Assembly: GCA_020284085.1 (NCBI GenBank)
Contig: JACEVL010000286.1
Span: 1 to 64,000, forward strand
Source: Aporrectodea caliginosa
Lineage: Eukaryota > Annelida > Clitellata > Crassiclitellata > Lumbricidae
Reading direction: 5' to 3'
DNA length: 64,000 nt
Position 1 is the first letter of the stretch. Each line of letters begins with the position of its first letter. Below the pieces are notes generated by a model, which had not been told where the DNA came from, ran no database searches, and was given only the letters and a program-made list of their open reading frames with translations. The position numbers were made by a program, and so were the translations under genes. Below are positions 1 to 10,009 of the stretch, in pieces.

Positions 1-300
1 AGCAGAGGAGAGTCCAAGCGGAGGAGAGGTTAAATTAAGAGGCGAGATAGGAAGATAAGCAAACTGGCGGAGGTCTCTTGGGAGTTAGTTCCAAAGAGCT
101 GGTGCAGCATAGACTAAAGAGCGGTTGCAGAATTTCAGTGACGATGAGACTGGAGGCAGAGATAGAGAAAGGTATGATGATGAGCCAGTATATAGACCCA
201 AGTGGTTGGACGGTGAATAGCTGGGGAATGTAGAAGGGTTTAGAGTTGAAGGGCATTGTAGATAAGAGATACAATTTTGTAATGGATACGCTGAGGGACT
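1..300 (-). mobile_element. L2/CR1-like non-LTR retrotransposon, C-terminal fragment
   Basis: Read on the minus strand, frames here give PALWN followed by a basic Pro-rich stretch, resembling the C-terminal (S)VAxPxLWNxLP motif that follows the reverse transcriptase in CR1/L2-type elements. The reading switches between two frames, so at least one frameshift is present. It runs off the left edge and has no intact domain. Family assignment rests on one short motif. Confidence 0.4.
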
Positions 301-470
301 CTTAGCCACTAACAATCATTCTTGAACTTAGATCTTTTACATCAGCTTAAGTTATCAAGTGAAACGCGATCCTATAGAGTCCAAAAGCCCCAAAAGGAAT
401 ATTAATCGATTGGTTTAAAAAAAATAAGAACAAATTAAATGTAAACATCTCGAATACAACTGGTAGTATA

Positions 471-509
471 GGTGGTGGTGGTGATAGAGGTGTTGGTAGT
501 AGTAGTAGT

Positions 510-547
<38 letters not shown>

Positions 548-603
548 CAGCAGTAGCAGCAGTAGAAGTAGTAGAAGTTCAAGTAGTAGTAGCAACAGTA
601 GTA
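471..603 (+). repeat. (GGT/AGT/AGC)n microsatellite upstream of cassette 1
   Basis: An imperfect trinucleotide run moves from GGT to AGT to a block of AGC and back to AGT. It matches in position the arrays before the other CUB exon A copies, but here about 400 nt separate it from exon A because a dispersed repeat lies between. Confidence 0.9.
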
Positions 604-999
604 ATTTCATACAAATAGAATAATCTTATAATTCCTAGAACTTGTGTAAATAACAACCTTCAGATCTGTCAGACATCAATACCGGCTGTCACTGTTTGGC
701 TCGAGAAAGACGCTATGTAAATTGTCGGATCAAAATCTTTACATAAAATAATACACCAATTCCTGAATTCTGATAGGTCATGATTAGGCACCTCGGCAAA
801 AATTCTTATTTAGATATATAGATACCTACAATAAGCATGATATTTCCTTAAAAATAAAGCCAGTATTCGAGACAAATCAAGAGCCCCTAAGGAACTTTTT
901 CGGAGAGATTAGCCTGTCATGAAGACGAATTTACCTATTAATAGACGAACTAAAATATATGAATAGATTCTATATTTGTGAATTTTTATAATTTTGCAG
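604..999 (+). repeat. Dispersed repeat and cassette 1 exon A upstream region
   Basis: From 604 to about 830 the sequence contains a retroelement-like 3' end with a GACGCTATGTAAATTGTC tail. A close copy lies at 24013-24290, after cassette 4. The remainder up to the exon resembles 24340-24420. No gene is seen here. Confidence 0.5.
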
Positions 1000-1188
1000 A
1001 TTGTGGACAGATGACGTTCAGCGGTCCGAGCGGTAACATTACCTCTCCGAACTATCCCAACAATTATAAAAACCGTCAGCTCTGCGATTACGTCATCGTC
1101 GCTCCATCGCTGAGTAAGATCAACTTCACTTTCAACGCACTCGATCTCGAACAGATTCAATATTGCGTTTACGACTGGATAGAGGCAG
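1000..1188 (+). CDS. Cassette 1 exon A: CUB domain, N-terminal half
   Basis: The 63-codon exon starts after TTTTGCAG and ends before GTTCAA, phase 1 on both sides. It reads DCGQ, then GNITSPNYPNNY, then INFTFNALDLE and CxYDWIEA, the conserved N-terminal half of a CUB domain, an extracellular beta-sandwich used for protein or carbohydrate binding. Three cysteines are present. The acidic residues in LDLE and YDW sit where calcium-binding CUB domains keep ligands. Possible N-glycosylation sites are GNIT and INFT. The donor is placed here because GT is kept at this point in all eight copies, while sequence beyond it shifts frame between copies. No signal peptide lies directly upstream, so earlier exons are outside the window or lost. 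Confidence 0.85.
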
Positions 1189-1505
1189 GTTCAAACTCAA
1201 CTACTCAGATCATTTCTGTAACTTTGTGAAGATTCTAGTTTTTCCTTATCTAATCAAATTCTTCTAAATGAATATTTTGTTGAAACCATACGATTTCTAC
1301 GAGATGTACGGAGAATCAGGAATTCAGTAATTTGGTACCCTAGAAAGATGTCAGAGATTTTAAAGAGCTGAATGAAGAATGCGATAGAAAACACCATTAC
1401 ACAATGCGTCGGGGTGAGTCTTACCTTGTTTCGTTGTTCGCAAAATAGATTTTGAGTTGTGAAACAATTATTGCTATTTATGTTAAGATGGTAATTACAG
1501 AAGAG

Positions 1506-1706
1506 GCGTTATAACAGCTTTTGATATTCTACATGAACAGTTCACTTGTGAGAGCAACTCAATCAGCCGACCAATCAGGTATTGTGGTTCTGGCAATCGG
1601 GCTGAATTGACCTTCAAGCCGTGCTCCCGTGTTCTGATGAGGTTTATTACTGACGGATCTCGTACAGGCAGCGGATTCTTAGTGTCCTATGATATCGAGC
1701 CAATTA
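1506..1706 (+). CDS. Cassette 1 exon B: CUB domain, C-terminal half
   Basis: Sixty-seven codons complete the CUB fold begun in exon A, with FDILHEQFTC, then NSISRPIRYCG, then FKPC and TGSGFLVSYDIEPI. The RYCG cysteine and the GSGFxVxY strand are classic CUB landmarks. The cysteines in FTC and KPC are additional to the usual four, giving six per domain. The donor TTA/GTAAGT is strong. The acceptor is ambiguous. An invariant CAG lies at 1498-1500, but only the AG at 1504-1505 keeps the phase 1 frame with exon A (G+GC), and a third AG lies at 1516-1517. Transcript data would settle the first few residues. Confidence 0.82.
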
Positions 1707-2427
1707 GTAAGTATACTTATTCAACATATCTCTGATGCGCATGTTTTGTATCTGTCTCTGTATATCTGTATGTATACGTATATATGTATTTATGTATTTT
1801 TTACGTGTTTAATTGTGTATGTGCGTATATATGTATTTACGAACACTTGTTAAAGCCCATTTTAAGTACTTCATTAATGGGCTGCTAACGCATCTGATGT
1901 TAAAGTCAATGAGAACAAGAAGATACCCAATAAACGAACAGTGCTCAGATAACGTCACCTATAGCAAGTCCCGCAGACATGTAGACCTCATCCAATGAAT
2001 TTCCATCCAGATCTGATAGGCCTAGTGGAGACTTCTGTCGCTATCGGTGCCTCTGTTAAATCTGTGTTTAAGTTTCTCCGTTTTTGTCTGTCGCTTGTTT
2101 AAATATCTTTACATACATACAGAAATACAGAAATACATACTTTTGATTCTGTGCATGTCATCGGCCATTTAAAGTGGGTTGCCGAATAAAATATGCTATG
2201 TTACATGTATGCCGGTCGACTGATAGACCTCTGTGTCATTTCGGCGGATATTTTCATCTAAATGCAGAATTTGGCCCGTAACTTTGAATATGTTTGAGTT
2301 TTCTGGTGCTAGGTTTGCGTTCTGGGCGTATTCGTCAGTGTTGCCAAGGAGTTTGTACGTTTAAAGGGGATTGTCTTTGCAAGTAGCCTATGCCCATGTG
2401 ACTTTATCAAGCACATCCTTCTGATGA
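1707..2427 (+). other. Intron 2 of cassette 1, cassette backbone
   Basis: This holds a short TGTATGTA-type run and backbone sequence shared with the other cassettes, such as the AACGAACAGTGCTCAGATAA region and the block at 2320-2425 that recurs at 11838-11940. No coding signal is seen. Confidence 0.6.
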
Positions 2428-2590
2428 GTACTCATTCATTCATTCAATCCGGAAATTTATATAGCGCCTCTTCAAGAAGCCTACTCAGAGGCGCTCCCCG
2501 TCCAGCCACGGCCAAAGACGAAGAGCGCATAGTTCGACGGGAGGCTAAGTCGGAAACTGGGCGACAGAGATTGTATTGTATTTTCGTTTA
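2428..2590 (-). mobile_element. Non-LTR/SINE 3' end with CATT-type tail
   Basis: The reverse complement reads GAGTAGGCTTCTTGAAG then AGGCGCTATATAAATTTCC and a (GAAT)n tail. This is the same 3'-end style as the SINEs in this window. Only the 3' part is recognisable. Confidence 0.55.
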
Positions 2591-2904
2591 TTTCATAACT
2601 TGCTGTCAAGACGCAACAAGTAACATCAATGCATGGTTATGCAGTTATAGTATTAGAGACTATAGTACTATTATTACTTTAGGCCTAGATAATGCACTGT
2701 TCAGCACTATAATAGATATAGTTCTGATGGGGCAAATTGGATTGGATTATAGTATCACACATTTAAATATTAGTTTAAAAATATTAAAACATAATTCAAT
2801 TTAAATGTTTTATTATAAGAAAACACCCTCTGTGAAAGGTTACAAATTACACGTTACAAAGTTATTAGGGAAACTATTAGCATCACGAGAGCAACTCGCT
2901 TTTA
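2591..2904. other. No recognisable feature
   Basis: AT-rich sequence between retroelement insertions in intron 2. I see no gene, repeat unit or terminal motif in it. Confidence 0.4.
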
Positions 2905-4184
2905 TCTAAGTTAGTAATAATAATGAAATCTATGATGTTATTAATAATAATAATGTCAGGCAGTAAAATAATAATAACTAAACCCGTTACTTATCTTAAG
3001 ATAACCTTTCTCTTCCTAAACTCGGTCCGATGTTCTGTTCCTTCGTTCCTTCCCCATCTTCCTCGTTCGTCTTCTCCAGCGATCTTCTACGTTTCACTGC
3101 CACGGCTGTTGTTCCTTGCCCGAATGATTTTTCTCTCTACCTGACCATCCTTTTAAATTACTTCTCTCCCTGGTTCAGTTTGGCCTAGCGGCTTTCTGCC
3201 TGATCCTCTTCCTCTAAATTCCTCGCTGATCCTCTATCCTCTTTCTGGCCGGACCTGGTCTGATACGGACTCTCCCTTTGTCCCTACCTGTACTCGGCTC
3301 GTCTCTTCCTCTCTACCTCCTATCCCTTACCCACTTAAACTATTTTTATCTATAGTGCCCATGTATACATTTCCTCTGACTAATATTCCATTGCCTGGTC
3401 AACTGTGCTTTCAGTGGCCTTCTCCCTGGAGCTGTACCTCGTTACCTGATCTCTCCGTTACTAAGGCTACCTAGAATAATTCTATTAATAACTCAGTCTG
3501 ACCTACACTAAACTTATCATCATGACTGCTGCTTCCACATCTCCTACTGTCTTATTCCTATAGCTCCTATTTCCTCTCTGTTATAATAGTATTGAGAGTG
3601 AGGCTAAACGAGGATTCAGACAGCTGCTAGTAAATGTCTTTGAACATCTGGCGTGGTAAAAAGTTCTTGCTATCCTTAGCTGGCAGGGCAAAGGGGTGGG
3701 GCCAGAGTCGCAGATTGTATCGGCTCTCCTGTCGCTCGTGGCACATTCTACGTAGAACGTGTTTAGGTTCGCTTATTATGGCCTTAAACAGCGCGTCGTC
3801 AGCTCGGTTAGCCAAACTTTCAACTGTCGGGGCCTCCTGCGGCAGAAACCCAGCTCGCCTAAGTCGATTGGTGAAGCGTTCGAAACGATCACGATCTCCT
3901 CCACTCAGGAACCCCCACCACGCCGGAGACGCGTACATCAGTCTCGCCATCGTTGTTGCTCGTGTTACCTCGTGTAGGGCCTGTGTTGGCATACCTCGCC
4001 CTCGTAGAGTTTTAAGGGCGTACATGGATGAGGAACAGGAACTCAGGATATTGTCAACATGTTCTGTAACTGTCAGTTTCTCTCCAATTGTTACGCCGAG
4101 GATTTTGAAGGTCGTCGATCTCTTGACACCGGTGACTGATGGCTGAGAAGCAAGGGAGGACATGTTGCGTCGCACGACTACCAT
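2905..4184 (-). mobile_element. 5'-truncated Jockey-type retrotransposon, RT C-terminus plus 3' UTR
   Basis: An open frame at 4184-3627 encodes 185 residues of the region after the reverse transcriptase, with LGVTIGEKLTVTEHVDNIL, then MYALKTLR, then LMYASPAWWGF, and a C-terminus in KNFLPRQMFKDIY before a stop. This is the family pattern of Jockey-like RT C-termini common in marine invertebrates. The catalytic YADD palm is missing, so it is a dead 5' truncation. Lower coordinates form a 3' UTR ending in an ATT-rich tail at about 2909-2975. At about 4186 it abuts an L2 fragment of the same orientation. Confidence 0.8.
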
Positions 4185-4187
4185 CTC

Positions 4188-4605
4188 ACTACCAGATCAG
4201 ATAAGTAGGACGGAGCACTACCAATTATACACCGCCAGACAAGTGCTAATATCCTATAGGAGATGCGTTGCGAGGCAAGAAGCCAGTGCAATACATCACG
4301 CATGTATACGCAGAAACTGGGGCATATTAAGGAATATGACCAATAAGCCGAGCAGTAGAATGAAGGACCCGGTCAAGACGCCCTATTAAGCCAGATGAGT
4401 GACCTGCAAGAACCGAGCAACAATGATCAATTCTGCTGGTAAAGAAGGCGTAGACAAGTACCACAGCAGCATCATGGGAGAGGGACCGCAGGACAACACG
4501 TAACTGGTAGCAACAGCTTCGTGTGACCACGTTGACATGCTGTGAAAGACTAAGTTCTTGGTCAAGTGTCACCCCAAGGTCACGAACAGTAAGAGAGATG
4601 GCAGT
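4188..4605 (-). mobile_element. L2-like retrotransposon fragment
   Basis: The minus strand reads TVRDLGVTLDQELSLSQHV, then SRIDHCCSVLAG, then ARLIGHIP, a stop, and YMRDVLHWLLASQRISYRI in the same frame. These are the thumb and post-RT motifs of L2-like elements (usually RLDYCNSLLxGLP and LHWLPxxxRIxYK). One in-frame stop and truncation at both ends show it is dead. It is cut by the Jockey-like element at its 3' side. Confidence 0.75.
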
Positions 4606-5254
4606 GAAGTAATGCTCGTCGGCAGCGTTATCGTGTGTGCGAACGCTGTCACCTGTCGTCGCTCTACTCTATCAACGCAACGTGGTCCTGCAGAGACTCT
4701 GAAAATCCATGCCATCTTCAGTTGTCGACGGGAATCCGTTGGTAGGTTCCTCGTGCTTGCGTGGGCCCGTCACTGATGATTGTTTCAGCTTACTGTGCAT
4801 TGTTTTGCTAACTGATGTAAAATATTCGTCACTAATGACATTACATTCGTGAACACAAGTATGGTATACGATGGATAAAATTAATTATTGGGCAAACTTC
4901 TTAGGATGTTGTCCCTTTTCCCAGGACAGTTAGCATTGCAATGTTATTTCAAGAGTACAAGTTAGACTCCTAATAAAAGAATAGTTCAAATCTCATGTAC
5001 TGCTGCTACAGGCGTCGTTACAGACGTTAAGAAATGTAAAGGAAGGATCATAAGCAAATAATTTGAGAACTGAGGAGCACCGTAGATTGCGCCTTGATAT
5101 TTGCTGTTCTCTAGAAATTGACAAATCCAATTTCAATCAATATTCCTCGTCTTGCGATATATATAAAGTAGATCCTCGTTTATCTGCTTCTTCTCTCTAA
5201 CACTTATTCTACGTTTACTTAATATCTATATAATGACTAATTATTTTTCTTCAG
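4606..5254 (+). other. Cassette backbone (intron 2), copy at 12080-12320
   Basis: The stretch from GGCAGCGTTATCGTGTGTG to about 4860 matches 12095-12320 in cassette 2, with a reverse-orientation copy at 43680-43865. The rest up to exon C also has counterparts before the other exon C copies. No gene is seen. Confidence 0.55.
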
Positions 5255-5467
5255 GATGCCAAGGTAACTGCATTCCGGTTGCCAGCGGCGCCGGATACAA
5301 CTGCACTTGTGATTCCAATCAGACTCAATACATCCCTCCACCTTTCAACCAGTGTCCCGACAGCAGCTGTTCGGATGCCTCAACCTACTGCGCATGCAGT
5401 TTACCTCCTACAACCATCACACCCAGCAAAAGCACCACCACAAATACTTCAACAGCTTTACATTCAG
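5255..5467 (+). CDS. Cassette 1 exon C: eight-Cys EGF-like segment with Thr/Pro tail
   Basis: Seventy-one codons, acceptor TTCTTCAG, donor CAG/GTAATT, phase 1 at both ends. The cysteine spacing is C-x3-C-x10-C-x-C-x14-C-x4-C-x6-C-x-C. The middle part with GYNCTC looks like the last four or five cysteines of an EGF domain, and the final CxxxxxxCxC pair is extra. The tail is Thr/Ser/Pro-rich and likely O-glycosylated as a spacer between CUB domains. YNCT and SNQT are possible N-glycosylation sites. This copy has one more residue between cysteines five and six than the others. I do not recognise a named domain for the whole exon. Confidence 0.8.
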
Positions 5468-6144
5468 GTAATTAGTCGTGAAGTACTACTGTAACAGTAT
5501 TAAATTCGAATATTTGCTGACTTGCAACGCTGTGGTTTCGGGTTTAAACTTTGTGTAAAATTTACAATTGGTTGTCGAAGTCGCAATTATGAAAATTGCC
5601 ATAAAACTGTGCTGAAAAGCTAGGCTAGAATCAACAGCTTCTTCACGAACGCTGCGTCGGGTTAGAGGGGTCAGATGAAAAACGACATCTTAGACTGCCA
5701 ACCCACGTAGAATATCGATGAAAGCATTACTCTAAAACAAAACGCCGGGCACCAGTTCATTAACGAGCGCTTGTCGTAGGCCTATCAGAGGGATTTGATA
5801 GATGTTCAGTGGAGATCCGAGTTCGGTTGTCAGAGATATCAGAGATTAAAGAATATATAGGCTGCTTAGGCGAGTTTCGTTAAGGACGAGAAGGCTTGGA
5901 AAGCGGAGCATCGGACGGATTAGGTTACAACCAATCGCATAGCCACTAGCATTCATTCTCAAAATGACAACTGTTTGCATTATTTTATGTTGTAAAATAT
6001 CCACGATCCTACTAAGACCGAAAGGCGACAAAAAAGACAAACCGATTGGATTTCTTTAAATATAAAAATAAATCTATGCACCTCAAAATATATTAAAAGC
6101 AGTAGTAGAAGAAGGACAAAGAGCAGAAGTAATAACAGTCTTAC
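5468..6144 (-). mobile_element. Intron after exon C with ancestral L2-like 3' end
   Basis: Around 5746-5960 the minus strand reads as the 3' end of an L2-like element, with the landmark GACGCAGCGCTCGTGAATAA (altered here) and a GCGCTATAGAA-type terminus. The same insertion lies at the equivalent point after exon C in cassettes 2, 3, 6 and 7, so it predates cassette duplication. The rest is cassette backbone. Confidence 0.65.
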
Positions 6145-6185
6145 ATGTGGTGGTGGTGGTTGGTGGTGGTGGTGGTAGTGCTTGC

Positions 6186-6253
<68 letters not shown>

Positions 6254-6303
6254 TGGTAGTGGTAGTGGTAGTGGTAGTGGTAGTGGTAGTGGTAGTGGTA
6301 GTG

Positions 6304-6379
<76 letters not shown>

Positions 6380-6510
6380 GAGTAGGAGTAGGAGTAGTAG
6401 CAGTAGCAGTAGCAGTAGCAGTAGCAGTAGCAGTAGCAGTAGCAGTAGCAGTAGTAATGTCAGCAGGAGCAACAGCAACAACAACAGCAGCAGAAGTGGT
6501 AGTAGTACTT
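6145..6510 (+). repeat. (AGT)n microsatellite upstream of cassette 2 exon A
   Basis: The array contains blocks of AGT, AGTGGT, AGGAGT and AGCAGT repeats and ends about 105 nt before exon A. Long Ser or Val open frames here are products of the repeat and not genes. Confidence 0.95.
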
Positions 6511-6615
6511 TCTTTCTGTTGAGTACTCTATCATCGGGACTTATTTGCCTACTAGTACAAATACAAAAAATAAATGTATAGATTGTGTATTGCGGAATTT
6601 TTTTAAATTTTGCAG

Positions 6616-6804
6616 ATTGTGGACAGGGCATCTTCACTGATCCGAACGGTAATATTACCTCTCCAAACTATCCCAACATTTATGAAATGAATCAGGTCTG
6701 CAACTACGTCATCGTCTCTCCGTCGCTGAGTACGATCAACTTCACTTTCAACGCACTCGATCTCGAACAGAGTTCTAGATGTTCCTTCGATTGGATAGAG
6801 GCAG
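6616..6804 (+). CDS. Cassette 2 exon A: CUB domain, N-terminal half
   Basis: Same 63-codon phase 1 exon as cassette 1, beginning DCGQGIFTDPNGNITSPNYP and ending CSFDWIEA before GTTCAA. Compared with cassette 1 it replaces residues around the second cysteine (YEMNQVCNY for YKNRQLCDY) and before the third (SSRCSF for IQYCVY), while SLSTINFTFNALDLE is kept. It follows the AGT array by 105-110 nt. All three expected cysteines are present and the reading frame is open. Confidence 0.86.
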
Positions 6805-7239
6805 GTTCAAACTCGTCCACTCAGATCATTTCAGTAGCTTTGTAAACATTCTACCTTGCTTAATCTAGCCAATTCTTCCAGTGATGGGCAAAATACTTTT
6901 CAAAAGTACTTTGAAAATACAAAATAAAATACTTTTCAAAAGTATTTTGAAAATAAATATAAAATACTTTTCAAATGTATTTTGAAAATACTTTTACAAA
7001 ATACTTTTCAAAAGTATTTTGAAAATACAAAGTAAAATAGTAGTTTGAAAATACTTTTGAAAATAGTTTTTCAAAATGCTTTTGTGAAATCAACATTTCC
7101 TATTTTTTTTCCTACTCACTAGTGTATATTGTTACATCGCATTAGTGTGCTTGACAGTTATCTATAGTTTCTAATTACTTGAAGCAATGATATAATTGTA
7201 ATTGTCATTAGTAACTTCTATATTGTGATGGTGTCTACT

Positions 7240-7525
7240 GCACAAGGGATCAACCGATCATAAGCAGATAAATTTGTTTAAGTTGCTATGGAGTGCCAAG
7301 TAGCAGAAAGTCTGTCTTAGATGCGCTAAGGAGGAGTTTATTGGCCGCCATCGCAGACTGTGCCTAATCAAAGATAGCAGACAACAACCCCAATTTCCCC
7401 CCAAAGATGAGTCACATGACAGACTCAAATGAAATGTAGATGTGAGTATCATCAGCGTAGAAATTATATCCCAGCAAATGATTATTATCCAGCAATAAGA
7501 GGACCAAGCAGAGAACCCTGATATA
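7240..7525 (-). mobile_element. L2/CR1-like RT palm fragment inside the hAT-like element
   Basis: The minus strand reads NFYADDTHIYISFES, then MAANKLLLSASKTDFLLLGTP, matching the YADD palm and the following NxLxLNxxKTxFLL motif of L2/CR1 reverse transcriptases. A stop codon and frame loss show it is dead. It lies head to tail against the + strand RT at 7548. Confidence 0.65.
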
Positions 7526-7547
7526 TATCCTGATACAACAAACTCAC

Positions 7548-8700
7548 AAGTTTCACAAGCTCCTGCAGCGCTTATCTGTCTCCTTCGGCCTTTCTGGTAA
7601 TATGCTTGGATGGCTTACCTCTTTCCTGCAGGACCGTTCCTTCATGGTAGCCCACGGTTCCACTAAGTCCTCTTGGGTCCCTGCACCATTTGGTATACCC
7701 CAGGGCTCCGTGCTTGGTCCTCTTCTGTACATAATCTTCACTGCTGACCTGGGACCCCTGCTTGCGGCTGGGGCTACCCTGAGCCAATCGTACGCTGATG
7801 ACATTCAAGCGTACGCCCACTGCTTGGCGGGGCAGGCGATCTCTGCGGTGGAAACAATGAACCGGGCCATTGAGACCCTGCAAGCCTGGATGTCATCAAA
7901 CCGCTTGCGGCTTAACCCGACCAAGACACAGCTTATCTGGCTTGGCACCCGTCAGCAGCTTGCTAAGGTAGACATTGCTTCCATTACCTCAAAATATCCG
8001 CACCTCACCTTCTCATCCTCAGTCCGAGACCTGGGAGTAACCCTAGACCAGGAGCTTACGTTTGTCCAACACATTAATCTCCTTTGCCGTAGCTGTTACT
8101 ACCAGCTCCGGCAACTCAGGGTGATATCCCGGTCCCTCTCCCCAGAAGCTGCTTCTACGCTGGTTCATTCCTTCGTAGTCTCCCGTCTGGACTAATGTAG
8201 TGCCATATATGATGGGCTCCCAGCTTGCCGGCTTAAATGCCTTAACAGAGTCCTGCGCACGGCTGCCCGCCTTGTGGGCCGCATCCCTAAGTTCTCTCGA
8301 GTCTCCTGGTATGTGCGGGATGTCCTCCATTGGCTCCCCTATCCGCAGCGCATTGCCTACCGGGTCTCTGCATTGGTCCGGCGCTGCACTGAGGGCCTGG
8401 CTCCTCCATATCTGCGGGAACTCTGCTGCCCTACTGTGACTGTTCCGCGTCGTGGCTCGTTACGCTCAGCGGTGCAAGCAGAGTTCCTTGTCCCCCGTGC
8501 TCGGACTGCTATCCGACAGCGCCGCGCCTTCTCTGTGGCTGGCCCGGTGACCTGGAATGGGCTTCCGGTGGCACTGCGTCTGACCTCAATAGGACACTCT
8601 GCTCAGTTCTTCTCTAGCCTTAAGAATGTCCTGTTTGACCGAGGTTGGGCTGGGAGCGCTCCTGAGTAGACTGTCTTGAAGGGGCGCTATATAAAACTAC
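7548..8700 (+). pseudogene. L2-like reverse transcriptase, 5'-truncated, one nonsense codon
   Basis: This fragment of a non-LTR retrotransposon polyprotein copied the element RNA at a nicked target. The frame shows GLSGNMLGWL, PQGSVLGPLLYIIF, the catalytic SYADDIQAY, then NRLRLNPTKTQLIWLG, LGVTLDQELTF and LVHSFVVSRLD. The next codon is TAA where the family has Tyr (RLDYCN). The same frame resumes with LVGRIPKF, VLHWLPYPQRIAYRV and VAGPVTWNGLPVALR to a stop at about 8667. The endonuclease and N-terminal palm are absent. The 3' end reads GGGGCGCTATATAAAACTAC followed by an AAT tail. A related minus-strand copy lies at 16500-17970. Confidence 0.88.
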
Positions 8701-8701
8701 T

Positions 8702-8778
<77 letters not shown>
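8701..8778 (+). repeat. (AAT)n tail of the L2-like element
   Basis: About 24 tandem AAT units directly follow the GCGCTATATAAA end, the usual microsatellite-like 3' tail of L2-type elements. Confidence 0.9.
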
Positions 8779-8780
<2 letters not shown>

Positions 8781-9317
8781 CAAGTAATTATTGGTGACCA
8801 GAAGATTATTAATTAAGCACTATAACATTAAAATAATGATTTTGGCAGAAGATTTGTAAAATTTATTTTTTAAAGTACTTTGGAAAAGTATTTTGGAAAA
8901 GTATTTTGGGAAAGTATTTTTAATTCTTCAAAATACTTTTTAAACTATTTTGAAAATACTTTTCCAAAATACTTTTCACAAGTATTTTGAAAATACAAAA
9001 TAAAATAGTATTTTCTATTTTGAAAATAGTAAAGTATTTTCAAAATAGAATTGTGCCCATCACTGAATTCTTCCAAATTAATATTTTGTCAAAACCTTAC
9101 GATTTCTTCGAGATGGCCAGATGATGACGAACTCATTAATTTGGTACTCTATAAATTAAACATGTTAGAGATTTAAAAGAGCTGAAAGAAGAATGCAATC
9201 GAAAACACATTTACATTAGGCCTACGTGTCGACAGAGGCTTTCGTTCTTTCGCAAAGTAGATTTTAAGTTATGAAGCAATTATTGCCATTTATGTTAACA
9301 TGGTAATTACAGAAGAG

Positions 9318-9518
9318 GCGTTATAACAGTTTTTGATATTCTGCATGAACAGTTCACTTGTCTGAGCAACTCCATCAGCCGACCAGTAAGGTACTGTGGC
9401 TCTGGCTATCGGGCGGAATTGAGCTTCAAACCGTGCTCCGGTGTTCTCATGAGGTTTATAACTGACGTATCTGGTACAGGCAGCGGATTCTCAGTGTCCT
9501 ATGATATCGAGCCAATTA
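9318..9518 (+). CDS. Cassette 2 exon B: CUB domain, C-terminal half
   Basis: Sixty-seven codons with VFDILHEQFTC, then NSISRPVRYCG, then SGVLMRFITD and TGSGFSVSYDIEPI, donor TTA/GTAAGT. As in cassette 1, the phase-matching acceptor is the AG five nt after an invariant CAG, with another AG 12 nt downstream. FTCLS replaces FTCES found in most copies. The frame is open and all three cysteines are kept. The exon is 2.5 kb from its exon A only because the hAT-like element entered the intron. Confidence 0.84.
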
Positions 9519-9725
9519 GTAAGTATACATAATTATTGAATTTGTTTCTGTTGTGCATGGTTTGTCTCTGTCTCTGAATGTAGGTAGGGAGAGTCTGCAC
9601 CCTTGATCCTACTTTGTTACTTTTCTCTTTTACTGAAAATGTGTTAACATTTTAAAATTTGGTTCAAGCGTATCTTATAGACACTTTTATTTCCAATCTT
9701 ACTTTATGTTTAATGTTCCATTATT

Positions 9726-9830
9726 CCATCATTTTTAATATCTTATGTGTCATAAATGACGATGACTCAGATTCCCATCTGCGTCATCGTCATTTATGAC
9801 ACATAACATATTAAATATGATGGAACCTAT
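9726..9830. repeat. Hairpin-forming inverted repeat
   Basis: TCCATCATTTTTAATATC and following bases to ATGACGATGAC are mirrored by GTCATCGTCATTTATGACAC to ATGATGGA. The stem is about 43 bp with few mismatches and the loop about 15 nt. Confidence 0.8.
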
Positions 9831-9834
9831 CACC

Positions 9835-9960
9835 GAGAAAGCGCGGTTCTGCATATTGGAGGTACGGGCAAAAAGGGATCAGTAGGAGACCATGTTCAGA
9901 TCGAGAGCCCCAAGAGCACTAAGGAGCTCACGAAAATAGGCAGGAGCGAGGCCCAACAGG
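9835..9960 (-). mobile_element. L2-like C-terminal fragment
   Basis: The minus strand reads GLAPAYFRELLSALGALDL and, after a stop, NRAFSVIGS, fitting the LAPxYLxELL and RAFSVxGPxxWN motifs after the RT of L2 elements. It is short and dead. Confidence 0.55.
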
Positions 9961-10009
9961 CAGCGCCAGACTCATAGGGAAGCTATCTAAAACACAATCC
10001 ACTGAGCTT

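Larger units (their letters stand above)
6871..9073. mobile_element. hAT-like element with 8-bp target-site duplication
   Basis: The ends are CAGTGATGGGCAAAATA at 6879 and its near complement ending GCCCATCACTG at 9065. The flanking octamer AATTCTTC occurs at both 6871-6878 and 9066-9073, the 8-bp duplication expected of hAT insertions. Cassette 1 has the uninterrupted site with a single AATTCTTC at about 1249-1256. Subterminal regions are packed with AAAATACTTTTC and its complement. No transposase is present. The interior carries two opposed L2-like fragments, so the element is non-autonomous or a composite. Confidence 0.9.

Noticed and set aside
1501..1517. Use of the invariant CAG as exon B acceptor
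   Set aside because: From the conserved exon A donor it gives a frame with a stop within five codons in cassette 1. The AG five bases later keeps phase 1 in six of eight copies. Both are noted because transcripts are needed.
2424..2804. 126-residue plus-strand open frame
   Set aside because: It starts in a retroelement tail and runs through AT-rich sequence without domain, conservation or splice context.
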